64,000 bases of DNA from Rugamonas violacea (GCF_016461825.1 NZ_JAEMNU010000031.1:164958-228957); one strand, 5' to 3'; positions 30,121 through 46,310 are shown, counted from the first letter of the stretch. The notes: generated from the letters alone by a model not told the origin. Translations and numbers: made by a program.

Positions 30121-30903
30121 TTATTTACCAAACATCAGGGCGGTCAACATAAAGTCCAGCCACCAGATCATCAGCGAAGAGATCACCACCGTGCGGGTGG
30201 TGGCGCGGGCCACGTCTTCCGGCGTCGGCTGCGACTCATACCCCTGGTAGAGGGCGATGAAGGTGATGGCGACGCCGAACACCACGCTCTTGATGAAACC
30301 GTTGAAGATGTCGTCCCACAGGTCGACGCCGGCCTGCATCTGCGACCAGAAGGTGCCGTCGTCGACGCCGATCAGTTGCACGCCGACCAGGTAGCCGCCG
30401 AACACGCCGACCGCGCTGAACACCGAGGCCAGCACCGGCACGGCGATCACGCCGGCCCAGAAACGCGGCGCCAGCACGCGCTGGATGGGATTGACGGCCA
30501 TCATTTCCATCGCCGACAGTTGCTCGCCCGACTTCATCAGGCCGATTTCGGCGGTCAGCGAGGTGCCGGCGCGGCCGGCGAACAGCAGGGCGGTGATGAC
30601 CGGCCCCAGTTCGCGCGTCAGGCCGAGGGCGACCAGCTGGCCGAGCGCCTGCTCGGAGCCGTATTTGGCCAGCGTGTAATAGCCCTGCAGGCCGAGCACC
30701 ATGCCGACGAACAGGCCGGACAGGCCGATGATCAACAAGGAATAGTTGCCGATGAAGTGGAGCTGTTCGATCACCAGGCGCGGCCGCCTGAGCAAGCCGG
30801 GCGAGACGCCGAGCAGGGTGAAAAAGGCGCGGCTGCCGTAGCCGATGCTCTCGACGTAGTCGCGCACGGTGGCGCCCAGGCGGGCCAGGAAGGACTCGAT
30901 CAT
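30121..30903 (-). CDS. mlaE: ABC transporter permease MlaE
   Basis: Membrane permease of the phospholipid transporter. The 260 residues have the conserved GLALTRELGPVI-type segment (seen as LGLTRELGPVITALLFAGR) and about five transmembrane helices. ATG 30903 (MIESFLARLG) overlaps the mlaF stop as ATGA, which fixes the start despite an open frame further upstream. Confidence 0.95.
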   Translation of the reverse strand: MIESFLARLGATVRDYVESIGYGSRAFFTLLGVSPGLLRRPRLVIEQLHFIGNYSLLIIGLSGLFVGMVLGLQGYYTLAKYGSEQALGQLVALGLTRELGPVITALLFAGRAGTSLTAEIGLMKSGEQLSAMEMMAVNPIQRVLAPRFWAGVIAVPVLASVFSAVGVFGGYLVGVQLIGVDDGTFWSQMQAGVDLWDDIFNGFIKSVVFGVAITFIALYQGYESQPTPEDVARATTRTVVISSLMIWWLDFMLTALMFGK

Positions 30904-31715
30904 GCGTGCGCCTCCAGGCCCAGGTCGTCGGCCAGCGACTTGCCGGGATAGTGGAAGGGCACCGGACCGTCCGCCTCGGCGTGGACGAACTGTTTGACGT
31001 AGGGATCGGTCGAAACCCACATCTCGTCCGGCGTGCCGTGCGCGACGATCTTGCCCTGCGACAGGAAATACACGTGGTCGGCGATGGCGAAGCACTCCTT
31101 GACGTCGTGCGAGACCAGGATGGTGGTCGAGCCGAGCGCGGTGTTGAGGTTGCGGATCAGGTTGGCGGTGACGCCCATCGAGATCGGGTCGAGGCCGGCG
31201 AAGGGCTCGTCGTACATGATCAGCTCGGGGTCCAGCGCGATCGAACGGGCCAGCGCGACGCGGCGCGCCATGCCGCCGGAGATCTCGGCCGGCTTCAGCT
31301 TGGCGGCGTTGCGCAGGCCGACGGCGTGCAATTTCATCAACACCAGGTTGCGGATCAGCTCTTCCGGCAGGTCGGTGTGCTCGCGCAGCGGGAAGGCGAC
31401 GTTCTCGAACACGCTGAGGTCGGTGAACAGGGCGCCATGCTGGAACAACATGCCCATTTTGCGGCGCAACAGATACAAGGCGTCGGTGCCGAGCTGGTGG
31501 ACCACCTGGCCGTTCACCTTGACCTGGCCTTTTTTCGGCCGCAGCTGGCCGCCGATCAGGCGCAGCACCGTGGTCTTGCCGCTGCCGGAACCGCCCATGA
31601 CGGCGATGACCTTGCCGCGCGGGAAATCCATCTGGAGGCCCGTCAGGATGGGGCGCTTGCCATAGGAGAAGTGCAAATCACGGATTTCGACAAGATTGGG
31701 CACGAACGAACTCAT
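30900..31715 (-). CDS. mlaF: ABC transporter ATP-binding protein MlaF
   Basis: ATPase driving the Mla transporter. In 271 residues: Walker A MGGSGSGKTTV, signature EISGGMARRVALAR, Walker B ELIMYDEPFAGLDP, and switch His in LVSHDV. The C-terminal extension (VKQFVHAEADGPVPFHYPG) is characteristic of MlaF. First gene of the mla operon, 282 bases after gltD. Confidence 0.95.
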   Translation of the reverse strand: MSSFVPNLVEIRDLHFSYGKRPILTGLQMDFPRGKVIAVMGGSGSGKTTVLRLIGGQLRPKKGQVKVNGQVVHQLGTDALYLLRRKMGMLFQHGALFTDLSVFENVAFPLREHTDLPEELIRNLVLMKLHAVGLRNAAKLKPAEISGGMARRVALARSIALDPELIMYDEPFAGLDPISMGVTANLIRNLNTALGSTTILVSHDVKECFAIADHVYFLSQGKIVAHGTPDEMWVSTDPYVKQFVHAEADGPVPFHYPGKSLADDLGLEAHA

Positions 31716-31997
31716 TTTTTTGAATGCCGTATTGTAGTGCAGAAAAGCAAACCTCTGCAGGCGCCCCCGCTTTCGGGGGAGGGAAGTGAAGGATTTTACA
31801 ACACTAATGAACCCAAAGTCAGCAATTTACACCTGATAAAGAATGTAATTTGTTGCGTTGCAGCATACCACGGCCGCCGGCGAAAAAAAACCGGCAGCCG
31901 ACGGGCGCTAGGCCCATGGGCTCCCGGTTGGGAAAATCTGCCGCCGGCGCGGCCGGCTTGGCGAGGCGATTCGATTCGGGCAAGGCGCCCGGCCGGA
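31716..31997. other. gltD-mlaF intergenic region
   Basis: No gene seen. It carries a short perfect hairpin CCCCCG-CTTT-CGGGGG (31764-31779) near the mlaF start. Nearer gltD, on the minus strand, a CCGGTT segment ends in eight T (about 31887-31896), a possible gltD terminator with an imperfect, long-looped stem. The mlaF promoter presumably lies here. Confidence 0.4.
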
Positions 31998-33461
<1,464 letters not shown>

Positions 33462-33518
33462 GATAAATCCTCTGTAGATGTTCTGCGGGGACGGGCCGCC
33501 GGCCCGTCCGCTGTCTGG

Positions 33519-38243
<4,725 letters not shown>

Positions 38244-38369
38244 GGGCATTCTCCACTGCATTTTTGAATATCGAAAAACTAGAGTAGTGCAATGCAGCAG
38301 AAACTTCAACAATAACAATTAGGGTCGGAGTCGAATTAATTTCTCACGAGTCTGAGAAAAAATTTAATA

Positions 38370-38379
38370 GGGACAGAGT
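38370..38379 (+). repeat. Left flanking copy of the transposase-associated repeat
   Basis: GGGACAGAGT, the inverted counterpart of the two copies right of the RAYT gene (39233-39244 and 39274-39285). It lies 95 bases beyond the transposase stop. Confidence 0.7.
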
Positions 38380-38390
38380 GATTGCAAGCT

Positions 38391-38430
38391 AAAAAAAACC
38401 GTGGCGCTTTGTGGCTGGCCACGGTTTTTA
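38391..38430. terminator. Bidirectional terminator downstream of the RAYT gene
   Basis: Perfect 12-bp stem AAAAACCGTGGC / GCCACGGTTTTT (38394-38405 and 38418-38429), 12-base loop. Runs of A on the left and T on the right let it work on either strand; on the minus strand it ends the transposase transcript. Confidence 0.85.
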
Positions 38431-38474
38431 GCGGATTGTTGAGTCGATAGCCGAGTTGTCCGGCAGGCGGGCGC

Positions 38475-39185
38475 CTATTCCAACGGCACCAGCGGCAGCG
38501 GCCGCTTGAACGGCCGGCCCCGCTTGGCCGGCAGCACCTGGCGTTTGACGCGCAGTTGCAGCTCGGTCTTGAACTTCTCCGAGCCCAGCGGCCAGCCCTT
38601 CAGCACGGCCTTGCCGATCTCCTCCACCTCGGCCGCCGTCAGCGGATACTCGGTCAGGGCCAGATAGGCCGCCTCGCGCTGGAACGGCGTGTTGCCCAAG
38701 GCCCAGTAGTTGGCGTGGTCGGTGATCAGGCCGTCGACGCGGATGCCGGCGTGGTGCGGGTAGCTGGACCAGGGATAATCGGCCGCGCTGGCCACCAGAC
38801 CGGTGCGCACGGGGTTGAACTCGATGAAGCGGGCACAGGGCATGAAGTATTGCTCGGCGTCGATCAGCGAGGTTTTGTAGCGTCCATGCCACAGCGTGCC
38901 GCTGCGGCCGTATTTCTGGTTGAAGTAGGGCACGTAGTAGCGGCCTATCCACTGCATCATCTGGCCCAGGCCGTCCTCGTCGGTCGGCGTGACCAGCAGA
39001 TGCAGGTGGTCCGGCATCAGCACATAGGCGTGCAACGCCACCTTGTAGGTCTTGGCGGCGCTGCGCAACCAGCCGAGGAAGGCTTGATAATCCTCGGCAT
39101 CGTGGAAAATCACCTGGTCGTTGTTGCCACGCTGGATGACGTGGTGCGGCTGGGACGGAATAATCAGACGGGGAAGACGGGCCAT
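38475..39185 (-). CDS. REP-associated tyrosine transposase (RAYT, IS200-like Y1)
   Basis: Single-domain HUH transposase of 236 residues, of the kind domesticated to act on short palindromic repeats. The N-terminus MARLPRLIIPSQPHHVIQRG, the HUH metal motif HLHLL (in MPDHLHLLVTPT), and the helix with the nucleophilic Tyr (EQYFMPCARFIEFNP) are all present, so the enzyme looks intact. It is flanked by short repeats reading GACTCTGTCCC: one inverted copy on the left, two direct copies on the right. It inserted between gltB and the chemoreceptor gene, and there is no second transposase. Confidence 0.92.
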   Translation of the reverse strand: MARLPRLIIPSQPHHVIQRGNNDQVIFHDAEDYQAFLGWLRSAAKTYKVALHAYVLMPDHLHLLVTPTDEDGLGQMMQWIGRYYVPYFNQKYGRSGTLWHGRYKTSLIDAEQYFMPCARFIEFNPVRTGLVASAADYPWSSYPHHAGIRVDGLITDHANYWALGNTPFQREAAYLALTEYPLTAAEVEEIGKAVLKGWPLGSEKFKTELQLRVKRQVLPAKRGRPFKRPLPLVPLE

Positions 39186-39232
39186 GGGAACGCAAGGAGT
39201 GGAGTGAATGCCCGATTCTACCGCGCCGGCAC

Positions 39233-39285
39233 GACTCTGTCCCCGATTGATTCATCACGCCGCAAAAAACCGTCGACTCTGTCCC
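39233..39285 (+). repeat. Two right flanking copies of the transposase-associated repeat
   Basis: GACTCTGTCCC occurs at 39233-39243 and again, as CGACTCTGTCCC, at 39274-39285, both inverted relative to the left copy (38370-38379). Such repeats commonly border RAYT genes. Confidence 0.75.
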
Positions 39286-39312
39286 TTATTTCTTCCCGCC
39301 GACCTTCCGCAC

Positions 39313-41031
39313 TCAGAACTCTTCCCATTCCGGCGCCTTGGCGGCGGCGCTGCGGGCCGTTTGACTGAGCGCCAACGCCTTGCCCACAGGCTTGGTCGCC
39401 GGCTTGCGTGCCGGCGTCGGCTGCGGCCGGGGCATCGCCAGCCGCGCCGGCGCGGCGCCGGCCGGCGCGGTCGGCAGAGTCCGCTTGCCGCTGAGCTGGA
39501 ACACGCTGACCACCTCGGCCAGCTCCTGGCTCTGCTGCTGCAACTGGGCCGCCGCCGCCGCCGCTTCCTCGACCAGGGCGGCGTTCTGCTGGGTCACCTG
39601 GTCCATCTGGGCGATGGCGTGGTTGACCTGCTCGATGCCGACGGTCTGCTCGGTGCTGGCGGTGGTGATCTCGCCGATGATGTCGGTCACGTGGCGCACA
39701 TGGACCACGATCTCCTTCATCGTGCGGCCCGCCTGGTCGACCAGCCGGGCGCCCAGTTCGACCTTCTCGACCGAGTCGCTGATCAGGGTCTTGATCTCCT
39801 TGGCGGCGGCGGCGCTGCGCTGGGCCAGGTTGCGCACCTCGGTGGCGACCACGGCGAAGCCCCGGCCCTGCTCGCCGGCACGGGCCGCTTCCACCGCCGC
39901 GTTGAGCGCCAGGATGTTGGTCTGGAAGGCGATGCCGTCGATGACGGTGATGATGTCGACGATCTTGTGGGCCGACTCGTTGATCATGCCCATCGTGTCG
40001 ACCACTTGATTGACCACGTCGCCGCCCTTGAGCGCCACCTCGGAGGCGCTCAGCGCCAAGGTGTGGGCCTGGCGCGAGTTGTCGCCGTTCTGCTTGACGG
40101 TGGCGGTCAGCTGTTCCATCGACGAAGCGGTCTGTTGCAGCGAGCTGGCCTGCTGCTCGGTGCGCGAGGACAGGTCGAGGTTGCCGCTGGCGATCTGGCT
40201 CGACGCCGTGGCGATGGTGTCGGTGCCGCCGCGCACCTGGCCGACGATGCTGACCAGGCTGGCGTTCATTTCCTTCAGCGCCTGCAGCAGCATGCCGGCC
40301 TCGTCGCGGCTGCGCACGTCGATCTGGCTGCTGAGGTCGCCGGCGGCGACGGTCTGGGCGATCCTCACCGCCTTGTGCAGCGGCGCGGTGATCGAATGGG
40401 TGATGACGTAGGCGAACCAGGAGCCCAGCAGCAGGGCGCCGCCGGCCAGCGCCAGCAGGAAGCTCTGGCCTTGGTGATACTGTTCCTGCACCTGGGCGGC
40501 CAGGGCGCGGCCGACGCCGGCCTCGTACCGGCCGATCTTCTCGACGCTGTCCAGGTAGCCGGTGAACTGCGCCTCGAGCTTGTCGTCGACCAACTTGCGC
40601 GCGGCGTCGGCGTCGCCGCCCTTCTTCAGCTTGAACACCTGGTCGCGGGTGGCGGCGTACTGCTTGCGCTCGACGGCGACGGCGTCGAGCAGGGTCTTCT
40701 CCTGCGCGCTGACGAGTATCGGTTCGAGTTGCTTCTGGATCTCGTTGACGCGGGCGCGGGTGGCGGCCGCCTTGTCGTTCTCGGCCTTCGATTCGGCCTG
40801 CTCGGCGTTCTTGGCGTAGGCGATCACGCGCACCCCGCTGATGCTGATCAGGTTGTGCCATTCGGCGGTCAGGCGCTCCTTCAGCATGGCGCTGCCGACC
40901 ATCTCCTCGCTCAGCTGGCCCACCGCCTGCAGGCGCCAGATGCCGGCCGCCGCCATCGCCACCATCAACAGCATGACCAGGCCGAAACCACCGCCCAGCC
41001 GCATGCCGATCTTCAAATCCGCGAATTTCAT
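39313..41031 (-). CDS. Methyl-accepting chemotaxis protein with CheR-tether pentapeptide
   Basis: Transmembrane chemoreceptor of 572 residues: TM1 (about 10-30), a periplasmic four-helix bundle ligand domain (about 31-185), TM2 (about 186-208), HAMP, and a signalling domain with the tip motif [20 protein letters not shown]. The Gln/Glu-rich methylation helices are evident. A Pro/Ala-rich linker ends in EWEEF, matching the xWxxF tether that recruits CheR methyltransferase and CheB. No che genes are nearby, so it feeds a distant chemotaxis cluster. The ligand is unknown. Confidence 0.94.
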   Translation of the reverse strand: MKFADLKIGMRLGGGFGLVMLLMVAMAAAGIWRLQAVGQLSEEMVGSAMLKERLTAEWHNLISISGVRVIAYAKNAEQAESKAENDKAAATRARVNEIQKQLEPILVSAQEKTLLDAVAVERKQYAATRDQVFKLKKGGDADAARKLVDDKLEAQFTGYLDSVEKIGRYEAGVGRALAAQVQEQYHQGQSFLLALAGGALLLGSWFAYVITHSITAPLHKAVRIAQTVAAGDLSSQIDVRSRDEAGMLLQALKEMNASLVSIVGQVRGGTDTIATASSQIASGNLDLSSRTEQQASSLQQTASSMEQLTATVKQNGDNSRQAHTLALSASEVALKGGDVVNQVVDTMGMINESAHKIVDIITVIDGIAFQTNILALNAAVEAARAGEQGRGFAVVATEVRNLAQRSAAAAKEIKTLISDSVEKVELGARLVDQAGRTMKEIVVHVRHVTDIIGEITTASTEQTVGIEQVNHAIAQMDQVTQQNAALVEEAAAAAAQLQQQSQELAEVVSVFQLSGKRTLPTAPAGAAPARLAMPRPQPTPARKPATKPVGKALALSQTARSAAAKAPEWEEF

Positions 41032-41217
41032 ACGAGCTCTCCCCAGAGACTGACGAGCGCCTTGATATCAAATTCAGACCGTTAATTGGCGCTTGGAAAG
41101 TTCATACTACGTCACGGATAGCAAGGGAAAACTCTCACATTCCCACCACCGGACAATTCAATGCGGCGGCGTCAAATGCAAGATTGGCGGAACGATCAAG
41201 CAAGCTTGTCGAAAGGT

Positions 41218-41898
41218 TTACGAGAGGTTGAAGCTGGCAGAGAGGGAATAGCCTTCGCCGTAGGCGCTGCGCAGCGGCAGGTCCTGGCCGAGGCCGGTGC
41301 GGGCTTTTTTGCGTAAACGATACACCAGCATGTCTACCCGGCGGCCGGCGTCCGGATCGTCGCCGCCGATGCCGGCCACGATCACCTGGCGCGGCACGGG
41401 CCGGGTGTTGATGGTCAGCAGGTGGAGGAAGTTGCATTCCTTCTCGGTCAGCGTGATCGCCATGCCCTGCAGCTCAAGCTGGCGGGCGCTGACCTTCAAG
41501 GTCCACTTGCTGGGCAGCGGCACCGGGTCCTGCGGGCCGACGCGGCGGTCGAGCGCCTCGATGTGGGCGGCCAGCTCGGGGAATTTGATCGGCTTGGTCA
41601 GGTAGTGGTCGGCGCCCAGGCGCAGGCCGAGGATGCGGTTGTCGAAGGCGACGCGGCCGGTCAGCACCAGCAGGCCGATTTGCGGATACAGCTGGCGCAT
41701 GCGGGGGATGACGTTGAAGCCGTCCTCGTCGGGCAAACCCAGGTCCAGCACCACCACGCCGACGTTACCCTGGCTCAACGCGGACCACATGTCGCTGGCG
41801 TTGTTGGTGATGTGCACTTCGTGTTCCAACTCAGTCAAGAACTCGGCCATTTCTTCGGCGTAGTCCAGATTGTCTTCCACGATGAGTATTTGCGTCAT
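41218..41898 (-). CDS. OmpR-type response regulator
   Basis: Two-component response regulator of 226 residues. The receiver domain (1-120) has the phospho-acceptor Asp52 (VVVLDLGLPDEDG) and Lys in LTKPI. A C-terminal winged-helix DNA-binding domain (about 130-222; LTEKECNFLHLL, RRVDMLVYRLRKK, RSAYGEGYSL) follows. ATG 41898 begins MTQILIVEDN, the usual receiver start. It is downstream of its probable partner kinase (41936-43129) on the same strand with 37 bases between. Confidence 0.92.
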   Translation of the reverse strand: MTQILIVEDNLDYAEEMAEFLTELEHEVHITNNASDMWSALSQGNVGVVVLDLGLPDEDGFNVIPRMRQLYPQIGLLVLTGRVAFDNRILGLRLGADHYLTKPIKFPELAAHIEALDRRVGPQDPVPLPSKWTLKVSARQLELQGMAITLTEKECNFLHLLTINTRPVPRQVIVAGIGGDDPDAGRRVDMLVYRLRKKARTGLGQDLPLRSAYGEGYSLSASFNLS

Positions 41899-41935
41899 TG
41901 ATGCGCCATTCGTTTTGAGTATTGAGCAAGCGTGC

Positions 41936-43129
41936 TCAGTTCCGCCCTCTGGCATTGTCAGTTTGCGTCAGGGAATTATCACTGCTGCAATCATCCGGCG
42001 CAAGGCTTTTCCCGGCAACGGACGCTATCGGCAGCCAAATCCGAAATTCTGTGCCGCTTTCAGAAACATTTCTTGCGCTGAGGCTACCGCCGTGGACGTC
42101 CACCACGGCCCGCGCTATATACAGGCCGAGGCCGGAGCCGGCGATGGCTGCCGCATTGCTGCCCCGGAAGGACTTGTCGAAGACGCGCGCCAGCTCGGCG
42201 GCGGGCAGGCCGGCGCCGTGGTCGCGGACCAGGAACTCGACGCCGCCCTCCGTTGCTTTTTTGCCTATGATTTCGATGACGCTGCCGTCCGGCGTGTACT
42301 TGATGGCGTTGTCGAGCAGGATGTCGAGGCACAGGCGCATGCCGTTCGGGTCGCAGCGCAGCCGCGCCGGCAGGTCGACGCTGCGCGCCGTCAGTTGCGG
42401 GCGGCGGCCGCGGCCGGCCGCCGCGACGGCCTCCAGCAGCTCGGCCGGGGCGATCTGGTCGGCCTGGCGCTGGCGGCCGATCTCGGTCATGCGCTCGGGC
42501 GACAGGTACTCGTCGAGCATGGCCAGCAGGCGGTCGACCGCCACGGCGATCTTGCGGTAGCGCTTGCGGCTGGCCTCGTCGTGGTGGGCGCCGGTCATCT
42601 CCAGGCGCTGGATGGCGCCGTCGATGGTGGCCAGCGGCGTGCGGAACTCGTGCGACAGCATCGAGGCGAATTTCTTTTGCTCGGCGGCCTGCTCGCGGCG
42701 CGGGCGGAGGTCGCGCAGCACGCCGAGCAGGGAGGCGGGCCGGCCGTCGGCGCCGTCGAGCACGCTCGACTCGATCTCGACCGGCAAGGCGACGCCGTCG
42801 ACGCGCGCCAGCTCGGCCTCGCGCAGCAGGCGGCGCCGGCTCGGGTCGCCTGCGGCCAGGCGCGCCAGGCGGGCCGGCAGCCCGGCCAGCAAGGTGGCGG
42901 CCAGCGCCTGCATATGCGGGTGCTCGTGTTCGCGGCCGGGCTCGGCGGCGAAGCCGAACAGGCGGCAGGCGGCGGGGCTGAGGTAGCTCAGGCGGCGGCC
43001 GGCCAGTTCGACCATCCAGCTGACCTCGCTGGTGTGCGCCAGCAGCAGACGCAGCCGCTCGGCCTCCTGGCGGGCCTGCTGCAGCTCGGCGCTGAGCTGG
43101 GGGACGGTGGGCGTTGTCGATTCGAACAT
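41936..43129 (-). CDS. PAS-domain sensor histidine kinase, probably cytoplasmic
   Basis: A 397-residue kinase. It has a short N-terminal coiled coil, a PAS-like domain (about 30-140), a HisKA dimerisation helix with phospho-accepting His160 (SMLSHEFRTPLA), and a HATPase domain (N box LDILLDNAIKYTPDG, G boxes VRDHGAGLP and GSGLGLYIAR). No transmembrane segment is seen, so it should sense an internal signal. It is paired with the response regulator immediately downstream. A disordered tail (last ~25 residues) follows the ATPase domain. Confidence 0.92.
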   Translation of the reverse strand: MFESTTPTVPQLSAELQQARQEAERLRLLLAHTSEVSWMVELAGRRLSYLSPAACRLFGFAAEPGREHEHPHMQALAATLLAGLPARLARLAAGDPSRRRLLREAELARVDGVALPVEIESSVLDGADGRPASLLGVLRDLRPRREQAAEQKKFASMLSHEFRTPLATIDGAIQRLEMTGAHHDEASRKRYRKIAVAVDRLLAMLDEYLSPERMTEIGRQRQADQIAPAELLEAVAAAGRGRRPQLTARSVDLPARLRCDPNGMRLCLDILLDNAIKYTPDGSVIEIIGKKATEGGVEFLVRDHGAGLPAAELARVFDKSFRGSNAAAIAGSGLGLYIARAVVDVHGGSLSARNVSESGTEFRIWLPIASVAGKSLAPDDCSSDNSLTQTDNARGRN

Positions 43130-43169
43130 TTTGAATATCGGAAACTATCCGGCCCCCAGTATAGACGGG

Positions 43170-46100
43170 CTATTCGGTCAGCGGGGCAAAGATCTGCTGC
43201 AGATCCTCTTGCGTCAGGGCCATCTTGTGCGATTCGCCCTCGGCCAGGATGGATTGCGCCAGGTCGGCCTTCTTCTGCTGCAGGATCTGGATCTTCTCCT
43301 CCAGCGTGCCCTTGGCGATCAGCTTGTAGACGAACACCGGCTTGTCCTGGCCGATGCGCCAGGCGCGGTCGGTGGCCTGGTTCTCCGCCGCCGGGTTCCA
43401 CCACGGGTCGTAGTGGATCACCGTGTCGGCCGCCGTCAGGTTCAGGCCGACGCCGCCGGCCTTCAAACTGATCAGGAAGATCGGCACGGCGCCCTGCTGG
43501 AAGGCGGCCACCTGGGCGCCGCGGTCCTTGGTGTCGCCGGTCAGCAAGGCGTAGGGGATGTCGCGCTCCTCGAGCTCCTGCTCGATCAGCGCGAGCATGC
43601 TGGTGAACTGCGAGAACACCAGGATCTTGCGGTTCTCGTCGAGCAGGTCCTCGACCATCTGCATCAGGTCGATCAGCTTGGCCGAGCCGGCCGTCTGCTT
43701 CTTGGCCGGCAGCGACTTGACCAGGCGCGGGTCGCAGCACACCTGGCGCAGCTTGAGCAGCGCCTCGAGGATGACGATCTGGCTGCGCGCCACGCCCTTG
43801 CGGTCGATCTCCTCGCGCACCTTCTGGTCCATCGCCAGGCGCACCGTCTCGTACAGGTCGCGCTGGGCGCCGGTCAGCTCGACCTTGCGCACCATTTCCG
43901 TCTTCGGCGGCAACTCCTTGGCGACGCTGTCCTTGGTGCGGCGCAGCAGGAAGGGCTTGATGCGGCGGTTCAGCAGGCTGCGCCGCAGCGGGTCGTCCTG
44001 CCGCTCGATCGGATGGCGGAACTGGCTGTTGAAGCCCTTCTCGTCGCCCAGCAGGCCGGGCAGCAGGAAGTGGAACTGCGACCACAGCTCGCCCAGGTGG
44101 TTCTCCAGCGGCGTGCCGGACAGGCACAGGCGGTGCCGCGCGCGCAGCAGGCCGGCGCTCTGCGCCGCCTTCGAGCGGGTGTTCTTGATGTAGTGCGACT
44201 CGTCGAGGATGACCAGGTGGAAGTCGTGCTCGCGCAGCTTCTCCTCGTCGCGCGGCAGCAGCGCGTAGGTGGTCAGCACCAGGTCGGCCCCGGCGATCTG
44301 GTCGAACTGGGCCATCCGGTCCTTGCCCTGCAGCAGCAGGACGCGCAGCTCGGGGGCGAAACGGGCCGCCTCGTCCTGCCAGTTGCCCATCAGGCTGGTC
44401 GGCGCGATGACCAGCGCCGGCGCGCTCAGCCGGCCGGCCTCTTTTTCCACCAGGATGTGGGCCAGGGTCTGCACCGTCTTGCCCAGGCCCATGTCGTCGG
44501 CCAGGATGCCGGCCAGATTGTATTCGCGCAGGAATTGCATCCAGGCCAGGCCGTCGGACTGGTAGTCGCGCAAGGTGGCGCGCAGGCCGGCCGGCGTGGC
44601 CACCTTCTTCACCGCGCCGAACTGGTTGAGCCGGCGGCCCATCTCCAGCAACTCTTCGCCGCCGCTCCAGCGCAGCTCGAGCTGGCGCGCCAGCTCGTCG
44701 AGGCGGGCGGCGTCCAGCGTGGCCATGCGCAGGGTCGGTTTGATCTTGTCGCTGAAATACAACTCGCCGAGCGTCGCCAGGATCGGCCGCACGCGCGCCC
44801 AGGGCAGGGCGACGCGGCTGCCGTCGGCCAGGGTGGCCAGCATCTGGTCCTCGTCGCCGTGCGCCGCCAGCACCTTCGGATTGAACTCGTTGGGGGCGTT
44901 GCGGATCATTTGCACCAGCACCGGCAGCAGCGCCACGCGCTCCTGGTTGACCACGATGCCCAGCGCCAGCTCGAACCAGGCGTTGCCGCCGTCGGCCTCG
45001 TCGGCCTCGATGTGGGCGTACCAGTCGTCGACCTGGCTGAGCTCGTAGCGGTACTTGGCCGCCTTCTCGACGCGCCAGCCGCGCGCCGCCAGGCTGGCGA
45101 TGCCGTCGGCGCCGAAGCGTATCCATTCGGCCTGGCTGGGCAGCAACTGGGCGCCCTTGACGCTGCTCAGCGGCAACTGCGCCGGCTTTTTGAAGCCCAG
45201 CGCCTGCAGGGTTTCCAGCGCCACCGCCTCGGCGGCGGCGTCGCGTTCGATGATCTCGGTGACCTCGCCGCGCTGGCGCACCACGCGCTGCGCCGGGTCG
45301 AAGGAGACGCGCTCGCCGTCGTAGTCGTAGGACAGCACGGCGTAGTCGTGCCAGCGCTGCACGTTGCCGTCGGCCAGCATGGCGGCGTCGAGCACCAGCA
45401 CCGGCTGCGGCGCGACGTCGCGGCGCACCCGCTGCGGCAGCGGCTGCGGCAGCGGCATCAGTTGTTGCAGGCCGTGCGCCAGCAGCAGTTGCGAAACGCG
45501 CACCTTGTCGTTGGCGGTCAGCAGCGGCGCCTGGGCCACCAGCGCCTGCAGCTCGGCCAGCGGGATGGCGGCGCCGCCCTGGTTGAGCTGCAACACGCCG
45601 CAGGACAGGTTGTCGATGTACCACGGCGGGTCGGTCGGCAGCATGTAGTCGATCTGGTCGGCGCCATGGTGGCGCGCGCCCTCGGCGGCGGCGACCTGCC
45701 AGCCCAAGCGCAGGCCCTTGCCCTCCTCGCGCCACACCAGGTTGGCTTGGCGCAACTGTCCGCCCTTCAGCGGATACACCAGGCCGTTGCCGACGTCGGC
45801 CCAGGAGTTGGCCCACAGCAGCTTGTCCTGTTCGGCCAGCATTTCCAACAGGGCCGCGCCGATCTTGCCGCGCGGCTCGGTGGCGCTGCCGGTCTGCGAG
45901 GCGGCGCCGCTGCGCATGGCGACGAAGAAGCGCACCAGGTCCTCGTCGCCCGGCAGCAGGAAGCTGGGCGGCGCCGACAGCAGCGAGAACACCTCGCTGA
46001 CCGGGCTGGCGGCGGCGACGTCGCCGTTGCCGCGCAGCCGCGCCTTGTACAGGCACAGGGCGACGTGGCGGCCGCCGCTGGTGGGCGCCATCACGTAGAT

Positions 46101-46310
46101 CAGGCGGTAAGTGGGCTGGCTCTGGCCGGCGGCCAGCTTGGCGTCGGCTTCGACGGCGGCGGGCAGCTTGGGCTTCGGATGGGCGGCCGCGTCCACCCGT
46201 TGCAACCAGGTGGCGACCGCATAGGACAACTGGGTCGCCGGCACGCTGGCAGGGACGGAAACGGCGGGGGCGGCACTGGCGTCGTCGCGGGTAAAATCCA
46301 TAGGGCGCAT
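43170..46310 (-). CDS. SNF2-family DEAD/DEAH-box ATPase
   Basis: Second Swi2/Snf2 translocase of the window, 1046 residues. The motor occupies the C-terminal half: DDMGLGKT (GLGKT at 608-612), DESH box (703-706), GTPLENHLGELWSQFHFL, FSQFTSMLALIE, SLKAGGVGLNLTAADT and DPWWNPAAENQATDRAWRIGQ. The N-terminal 550 residues contain a bacterial SNF2-associated (SNF2_assoc-like) region but no obvious SWIM zinc finger. Start at ATG 46310 or 12 bases inside; no clear ribosome-binding site. Divergent from tex. Such proteins resemble HepA/RapA relatives; the precise role is not visible in the sequence. Confidence 0.9.
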   Translation of the reverse strand: MRPMDFTRDDASAAPAVSVPASVPATQLSYAVATWLQRVDAAAHPKPKLPAAVEADAKLAAGQSQPTYRLIYVMAPTSGGRHVALCLYKARLRGNGDVAAASPVSEVFSLLSAPPSFLLPGDEDLVRFFVAMRSGAASQTGSATEPRGKIGAALLEMLAEQDKLLWANSWADVGNGLVYPLKGGQLRQANLVWREEGKGLRLGWQVAAAEGARHHGADQIDYMLPTDPPWYIDNLSCGVLQLNQGGAAIPLAELQALVAQAPLLTANDKVRVSQLLLAHGLQQLMPLPQPLPQRVRRDVAPQPVLVLDAAMLADGNVQRWHDYAVLSYDYDGERVSFDPAQRVVRQRGEVTEIIERDAAAEAVALETLQALGFKKPAQLPLSSVKGAQLLPSQAEWIRFGADGIASLAARGWRVEKAAKYRYELSQVDDWYAHIEADEADGGNAWFELALGIVVNQERVALLPVLVQMIRNAPNEFNPKVLAAHGDEDQMLATLADGSRVALPWARVRPILATLGELYFSDKIKPTLRMATLDAARLDELARQLELRWSGGEELLEMGRRLNQFGAVKKVATPAGLRATLRDYQSDGLAWMQFLREYNLAGILADDMGLGKTVQTLAHILVEKEAGRLSAPALVIAPTSLMGNWQDEAARFAPELRVLLLQGKDRMAQFDQIAGADLVLTTYALLPRDEEKLREHDFHLVILDESHYIKNTRSKAAQSAGLLRARHRLCLSGTPLENHLGELWSQFHFLLPGLLGDEKGFNSQFRHPIERQDDPLRRSLLNRRIKPFLLRRTKDSVAKELPPKTEMVRKVELTGAQRDLYETVRLAMDQKVREEIDRKGVARSQIVILEALLKLRQVCCDPRLVKSLPAKKQTAGSAKLIDLMQMVEDLLDENRKILVFSQFTSMLALIEQELEERDIPYALLTGDTKDRGAQVAAFQQGAVPIFLISLKAGGVGLNLTAADTVIHYDPWWNPAAENQATDRAWRIGQDKPVFVYKLIAKGTLEEKIQILQQKKADLAQSILAEGESHKMALTQEDLQQIFAPLTE

